DNA of 64,000 nt, from positions 124,001-188,000 of the forward strand of contig JACJID010000002.1 in the NCBI GenBank assembly GCA_014138725.1, given 5' to 3'. Shown in pieces: positions 60,436-64,000 of this stretch; the stretch's first letter is position 1, and every line of letters starts with the position of its first letter. Source of the stretch: Kutzneria viridogrisea (lineage in GTDB: Bacteria; Actinomycetota; Actinomycetes; Mycobacteriales; Pseudonocardiaceae). The translations under genes and the position numbers were made by a program. Under the pieces are notes generated by a model. It was not told the DNA's origin. It did not search any database and saw only the letters and a program-made list of their open reading frames with translations.

Positions 60436-61616
60436 GAGATCAGCCCCCCGAGCCAGGCGGTGAAGGAGTGCCACGCGTCGCTGAACAGCGCCGGGTAGGC
60501 GGTGGCGACATCGGAGACGAGCAGGGCGACCGCGACGGCGGCCACCACGGCGAGCACCAGCAGCAGCACCGCGCCGAAGGAGACCCGCGAGCGGTACAGG
60601 GTGGCCACCGCCTGCCCGTCCACCAGCTTGCTGCCCAGCTTGAGCCGGGTCAGGAAGGTGGACGGGTTGGAGCCGGACCGCCCGCGGTCGAGGAACTCGC
60701 GCAGGGTTGCCTGGAAGCCCACGGTGATCACCAGGCTGGCCCCGTGCGCCTCGGCCAGCAGCAGGGCCAGGTCCTCGGCGTTGGCCGTGGCCGGGAAGGT
60801 CACCGCGCCGATGCCCAGGTCCTGGATCCGGTCCAGGCCCGGCGCGTGCCCGTCGGACTGCGCGGGCAGCACGACCTCGGCCCCCGACTTGAGGGTCTCG
60901 GTGCTGATGCCGTCCGGGTCGCCGACGATGATGTCCGGTTTGAAGCCCGCCTCGCGCAGGGTGTCGGCGCCCGCGTCCACCCCGACCAGCACCGGCCGGT
61001 ACTCGCGGATGAAGCGCTTGAGCCGCTTGAGGTCGTCGGCGTGCCCGTAGCCGGGAGCGACCACGACCACCTGCCGGTCGCGCATCGGCACGTACAGCTC
61101 GGGCACCCCGTGCCCGTCCAGCACCAGCGTGCGCTCCCGCCGCAGGAACTCGATCGTGTTGGCGGAGAACGCCTCCAGCTGGGCGGACATGCCCGCCTTG
61201 GCCTCGATGAGCTGGTCGGCCACGGACTCCGGCGTCTGCTCGACCCCGCGCGCGATCTCGCGCTCGCCCGCGTAGACCACGCCCTCGTGCAGCCGCAGCT
61301 TCGTACCGTCCTTGACCGCGCGCAGCACCCCGTTGCCCACGTCGTCGATCAGCGGAATGCCCGCCTGGAGCAGGGCCTCCGGCCCCAGGTTCGGGAACCG
61401 GCCGGAGATGGAGGGCGCGGCGTTGACCACGCCGACGACCTCGGCCTCGATCAGCGCCTCGGCGGTGCGCCGGTCCAGGTCGAGCTGATCGAGGACGGCG
61501 ACGTCTCCCGGTCCGACCCGGCGCAGCAGATCCCCGGTGCGACGGTCAACCCTGGCGACACCGGTGACCCCTGGCAGCGTCTCGCTTGATCGTGCAAGCA
61601 GTCCGGTGAGCTTCAT
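60432..61616 (-). CDS. steA: SteA, thiamine-pyrophosphokinase-like cell-envelope regulator
   Basis: This 394-aa protein has a soluble part with a thiamine pyrophosphokinase-like catalytic fold (VVVAPGYGHADDLKRLKRFI, VLVGVDAGADTLREAGFKPD, IIVGDPDGISTETLKSGAEV). A C-terminal membrane helix follows (SFGAVLLLVLAVVAAVAVAL) with a short tail. It matches Rv1697 and Corynebacterium SteA, which interacts with SteB and affects septal peptidoglycan hydrolysis. The ATG is preceded directly by a GTCACC/GGTGAC palindrome. It is coupled to steB. Confidence 0.9.
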   Translation of the reverse strand: MKLTGLLARSSETLPGVTGVARVDRRTGDLLRRVGPGDVAVLDQLDLDRRTAEALIEAEVVGVVNAAPSISGRFPNLGPEALLQAGIPLIDDVGNGVLRAVKDGTKLRLHEGVVYAGEREIARGVEQTPESVADQLIEAKAGMSAQLEAFSANTIEFLRRERTLVLDGHGVPELYVPMRDRQVVVVAPGYGHADDLKRLKRFIREYRPVLVGVDAGADTLREAGFKPDIIVGDPDGISTETLKSGAEVVLPAQSDGHAPGLDRIQDLGIGAVTFPATANAEDLALLLAEAHGASLVITVGFQATLREFLDRGRSGSNPSTFLTRLKLGSKLVDGQAVATLYRSRVSFGAVLLLVLAVVAAVAVALLVSDVATAYPALFSDAWHSFTAWLGGLIS

Positions 61617-61631
61617 GTCACCGATGGTGAC
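61617..61631. promoter_or_regulatory. 6-bp inverted repeat abutting the steA start
   Basis: GTCACC-GAT-GGTGAC lies immediately upstream of the steA ATG (61616). It covers the place where a ribosome site should be, so it might hide or replace it, or act as an operator. Confidence 0.55.
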
Positions 61632-61960
61632 TCACCCACAAGCACCAACCGGCCCGCCACGCCGGACGAGTCGGTGCAGGTCAACCGGTATGGGTGAGTT
61701 TCAGGCCCAGATGCGGAACACGAGTTGCAAGACCCGGAACGGTGTGCGGAGCGTGCTGCTGCTCGGGGTGTCGGCTGGGGACGGCTGTGTCTCATGATGA
61801 TCACTGGACAGATGTGATCATCATGAGCCTGCGGTCCAGAGACCGGCGCGAAGACGCGGGGCCGGGTTGGGGAGTCAGGTGGGCGTCATGAAGGTGGCCT
61901 TCGGGACGTTGGGCGTCGTGAAGGGCACCTTCGGGACATGGGACCGGCGCGAGGGCGTGG
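61632..61960. other. Gene-free stretch between recN and steA with two palindromes
   Basis: No gene is supported. A perfect 14-bp inverted repeat at 61791-61827 and a pair of direct copies of the family A monomer at 61885-61937 (GTCATGAAGG-TGG-CCTTC and GTCGTGAAGG-GCA-CCTTC) are present. In the minus direction the monomers follow the recN stop at once. The rest, 61632-61790, should contain the steA promoter, but no clear -35/-10 pair is visible. Confidence 0.7.
61791..61827. promoter_or_regulatory. Perfect 14-bp inverted repeat between recN and steA
   Basis: CTCATGATGATCAC (61791-61804), spacer TGGACAGAT, and GTGATCATCATGAG (61814-61827) are exactly complementary. It is unusually AT-rich for this genome and has no T-tract on either side. 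It may be an operator of a dimeric regulator ahead of steA or a terminator for recN. Confidence 0.8.
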
Positions 61961-63751
61961 TTAGTTCGCGGCCTTCTTGCGGCGGGTCCTGCGTGGCGGC
62001 TCCTCGGCCTTCTTGTCGGAGCGGGCGGCGTCGAGGAGTTCCTCGGCGTGTGCCCGGCCCGTATAGGTGAAGTCCAGTCCCGCCAGCATCCTGGCCAGCT
62101 CCACGACCCGCTCGGACTCGTCGAGCCGCCGGACCCCGCTGCTGGTCAGCCCGCCCTCAGCGGTCTTGTTGACCACCAGGTGCCGGTCCGCGTAGGCGGC
62201 CACCTGCGGCAGGTGCGTCACCACGATCACCTGGTGGCTGCGCGCCAACCGGGCCAGCCTGCGGCCGACCTCCACCGCGGCCCGGCCGCCGACCCCGGCG
62301 TCGACCTCGTCGAACACCAGCGTGGGCACCGGGTCGGCGTGCGAGAGCACCACCTCCAGCGCCAGCATGACGCGGGACAGCTCACCGCCGGACGCGCCCT
62401 TGTTGACCGGCAGCGCGGGCGCCCCGGGGTGCGCGATCAGCCGCAGCTCCACGTCGTCGACCCCGTCGCGGCCCGCGTGCAGCACCACCCCGTCCACGGC
62501 CAGCGCCACCGGGTCGCCGTCCTCGGCGATCCTGGGCTGCACCGCGACCTCCACCGTGGCGTGCGCCATGGCCAGGCCGCCCAGCTCCTCGGTCACCGCC
62601 TTGCCCAGGTCCTCGGCAGCGGACGTGCGCTCCACGGTGATCGCCTTGGCCTGCTCGGCCAGCTGCCCGGCCAGCTCCTCGCGCCGCCGCGCCAGCTCGG
62701 TCAGCGCCTCCTCGGAGGTGTCCAGCCCGGCCAGGCGCTGCTCGGCGTTCTGCGCCCACTCCAGCACGCCGTCCACGTCGGCGGCGTACTTGCGGGTCAG
62801 CTGCTTGAGTTCGGCCTGACGGGCCAGCACCTGCTCCAGGCGGGTCGGGTCGGCGTCCAGGCTGTCCAGGTAGTGCACCAGTTCGGCGCCCACGTCGGTG
62901 AGCAGCACGGCGGCCTCGGCCAGCCGCGGCTCCAGGTCGCGCAGCGCGGGGTCCTCGGTGGCGGCCAGCCTGCGGCGCGCCTCGGCCACCATGCCCAGCG
63001 CGCCCACCGCGTCGACCTCGGCGTCGGCGGTGCCGCTCAGCCCGTACTGGGCCGCCGCGGCCGCCTCGCGGAGCTGGTCGGCGTCGGCCAGTCGCTTGGC
63101 CTCGTTGTGCAGCTCGGTGTCCTCCCCCGGCTTGGGGTCCACCGCCGCGATCTCGCCCAGCCCGTGCCGCAGCAGATCGGCCTCGCGGGCCATCTCCCTG
63201 GACCGTTCCGTGCGCTCGGTCAGCTCGGTGCTCACCGAGATCCACTGCTCGCGCAGCTCCCGGTAGGCGGTCAGCGGGGTCACCACCGACTCGCCCGCGA
63301 ACCGGTCCAGCACCCCGCGCTGCTCGGCGGGCCTGGTCAGCCGCAGCTGGTCGTTCTGCCCGTGCACCGCCAGCAGCTGCTCGGACAGCTCCGAGAGCAC
63401 GCCGACCGGTACCGAACGCCCACCCAGGTGTGCCCGCGAGCGGCCGTCGGCGCTGACCGTGCGCAGCGCGATGAGGCTGCCGTCCTCGTCGGGCTCGGCG
63501 CCCGCACCGGAGGCCACCTCGGCGGCCGGGCTGCCCTGCGGGGTGTGGAACCGCCCCTCGACCACCGCCCGCTCGGCGCCCGTGCGCACACGGGAGGCCT
63601 CGGCCCTGCCGCCGCCGAGCAGGTGCAGCCCGGTGACGACCATCGTCTTGCCAGCCCCGGTCTCACCGGTGACCACGGTGAGACCGCGGTCCAGCTCCAG
63701 GGTGGCCTCATCGATCACGCCCAGACCCTGGATACGCATCTCGATCAGCAC
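61961..63751 (-). CDS. recN: DNA repair protein RecN
   Basis: This 596-aa SMC-like ATPase acts in double-strand break repair. Walker A VVTGETGAGKTMVV lies near residues 25-38 and a long coiled coil with hinge covers about 155-380. The signature is LPVNKGASGGELSRVMLALE, Walker B is PTLVFDEVDAGVGGRAAVEV, and the VTHLPQVAAYADRHLVVNKT motif follows. Length is normal. The GTG at 63751 is used (VLIEMRIQGLGVID); ATG 63739 is an alternative. It follows the NAD kinase gene after 83 bp, the usual actinobacterial order. Its stop is followed by family A repeats. Confidence 0.95.
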   Translation of the reverse strand: MLIEMRIQGLGVIDEATLELDRGLTVVTGETGAGKTMVVTGLHLLGGGRAEASRVRTGAERAVVEGRFHTPQGSPAAEVASGAGAEPDEDGSLIALRTVSADGRSRAHLGGRSVPVGVLSELSEQLLAVHGQNDQLRLTRPAEQRGVLDRFAGESVVTPLTAYRELREQWISVSTELTERTERSREMAREADLLRHGLGEIAAVDPKPGEDTELHNEAKRLADADQLREAAAAAQYGLSGTADAEVDAVGALGMVAEARRRLAATEDPALRDLEPRLAEAAVLLTDVGAELVHYLDSLDADPTRLEQVLARQAELKQLTRKYAADVDGVLEWAQNAEQRLAGLDTSEEALTELARRREELAGQLAEQAKAITVERTSAAEDLGKAVTEELGGLAMAHATVEVAVQPRIAEDGDPVALAVDGVVLHAGRDGVDDVELRLIAHPGAPALPVNKGASGGELSRVMLALEVVLSHADPVPTLVFDEVDAGVGGRAAVEVGRRLARLARSHQVIVVTHLPQVAAYADRHLVVNKTAEGGLTSSGVRRLDESERVVELARMLAGLDFTYTGRAHAEELLDAARSDKKAEEPPRRTRRKKAAN

Positions 63752-63834
63752 AGGTCGAACACTAGTGCCAACCCCTGACGTCCGACGACCCGACCGCGCC
63801 AAACCCGTCAGCGCGGCCAGCCCCAGTGGGGCGC

Positions 63835-64000
63835 TCAGTCGACCGCCGGCCCGCGCCATCCCTGCACCGGGAGCGAGAACTTGTCCACCAGCCGGTCGGA
63901 GAACGGGCCCAGCCGCAGCCGGACCAGCTTCACCGGGGTCGTGCTGCCCGCCACCTCCACGCGGGTGCCCGCGGGCAGGTGCACGGTGCGCCTGCCGTCG
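63835..64000 (-). CDS. ppnK: NAD kinase, C-terminal fragment (cut by the window end)
   Basis: The last 54 codons of a minus-strand gene run off the right edge. The readable C-terminus contains [40 protein letters not shown] and [11 protein letters not shown]. The [18 protein letters not shown] ending is characteristic of actinobacterial NAD kinase, and it lies directly upstream of recN as Rv1695 does. The enzyme phosphorylates NAD to NADP. Catalytic motifs are outside the window. Confidence 0.88.
   Translation of the reverse strand, partial: DGRRTVHLPAGTRVEVAGSTTPVKLVRLRLGPFSDRLVDKFSLPVQGWRGPAVD

Noticed and set aside
60436-60474. Longer steB start
   Set aside because: It would overlap steA by 43 bp and add 13 residues not seen in the family; GTG 60435 gives the standard 4-bp overlap.

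Overview
The window is very GC-rich and gene-dense, with many GTG starts and 4-bp stop/start overlaps. It carries a full mce lipid-import operon, a SigF-type sigma factor with its anti-sigma partner, and the chromosomal block NAD kinase-recN-steA-steB-pyrG-nudix-xerD-parA-scpA-scpB-rluB. That block has the same order as Rv1695-Rv1711 of Mycobacterium tuberculosis. This is an actinomycete chromosome. The GC-rich intergenic repeats and the mix of mce genes with a large secretome suggest the order Pseudonocardiales, but I cannot fix the genus.

Layout. 1-1191: anti-sigma/SigF pair. 1208-3673: nucleoside hydrolase and secreted tripeptidyl-type hydrolase. 3766-7383: thiolase, carotenoid-cleavage oxygenase and tandem-HxlR regulator operon. 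7552-10604: methyltransferase, PhoU, a small acidic protein, a secreted papain-like protease and an S4 RNA-binding protein. 10617-24645: Mce module with two Mce-associated membrane proteins (minus strand), three secreted beta-rich proteins, MceG ATPase, YrbEA/B, MceA-F and a closing secreted protein paralogous to the C-terminal half of the third one. 25326-27752: membrane glycosyltransferase and a small unknown. 27963-32162: secreted phosphodiester glycosidase, NDH-2 and divergent TetR. 32443-38897: degenerate PCMT-like protein, ROK/Gfo-Idh/OCD cluster, YncE-like propeller, small MscS-like channel and uridine-kinase-like protein. 38996-42369: alpha-L-rhamnosidase-like hydrolase coupled to a streptogrisin-type protease behind a LacI-type operator. 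42352-46776: LysR, DapA-like, MFS, DeoR, DUF4406. 46858-50309: glyoxalase-like protein, tandem GH75 chitosanases, SDR, cupin. 50657-64000: the conserved housekeeping block, minus strand, interrupted only by a plus-strand diguanylate cyclase.

How genes work together. The Mce block should form one envelope machine: MceA-F span the cell wall, YrbEA/B are the permease, MceG the ATPase, and the Mce-associated and secreted proteins are accessory. The parA-RHH-scpA-scpB-rluB genes are chained by 4-11 bp overlaps and support chromosome segregation and rRNA modification. steA-steB are linked in the literature to peptidoglycan hydrolase control. Several secreted enzymes (GH78-like, S1 protease, C1 protease, chitosanases, phosphodiester glycosidase) point to a saprophytic soil lifestyle.

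The least explained part is intergenic. Four repeat families occupy gene 3' ends: (A) long near-perfect hairpins built on a GAAGG-N3-CCTTC monomer, (B) arrays of CGCGARTCCCGC with an exact 21-bp period that start at stop codons, (C) GCGTGTCGGA arrays with an exact 22-bp period, and (D) a 24-bp unit repeated three times at the end of the tandem-HxlR gene. The other main candidate for something undescribed is the pair of paralogous secreted domains that bracket the mce operon.
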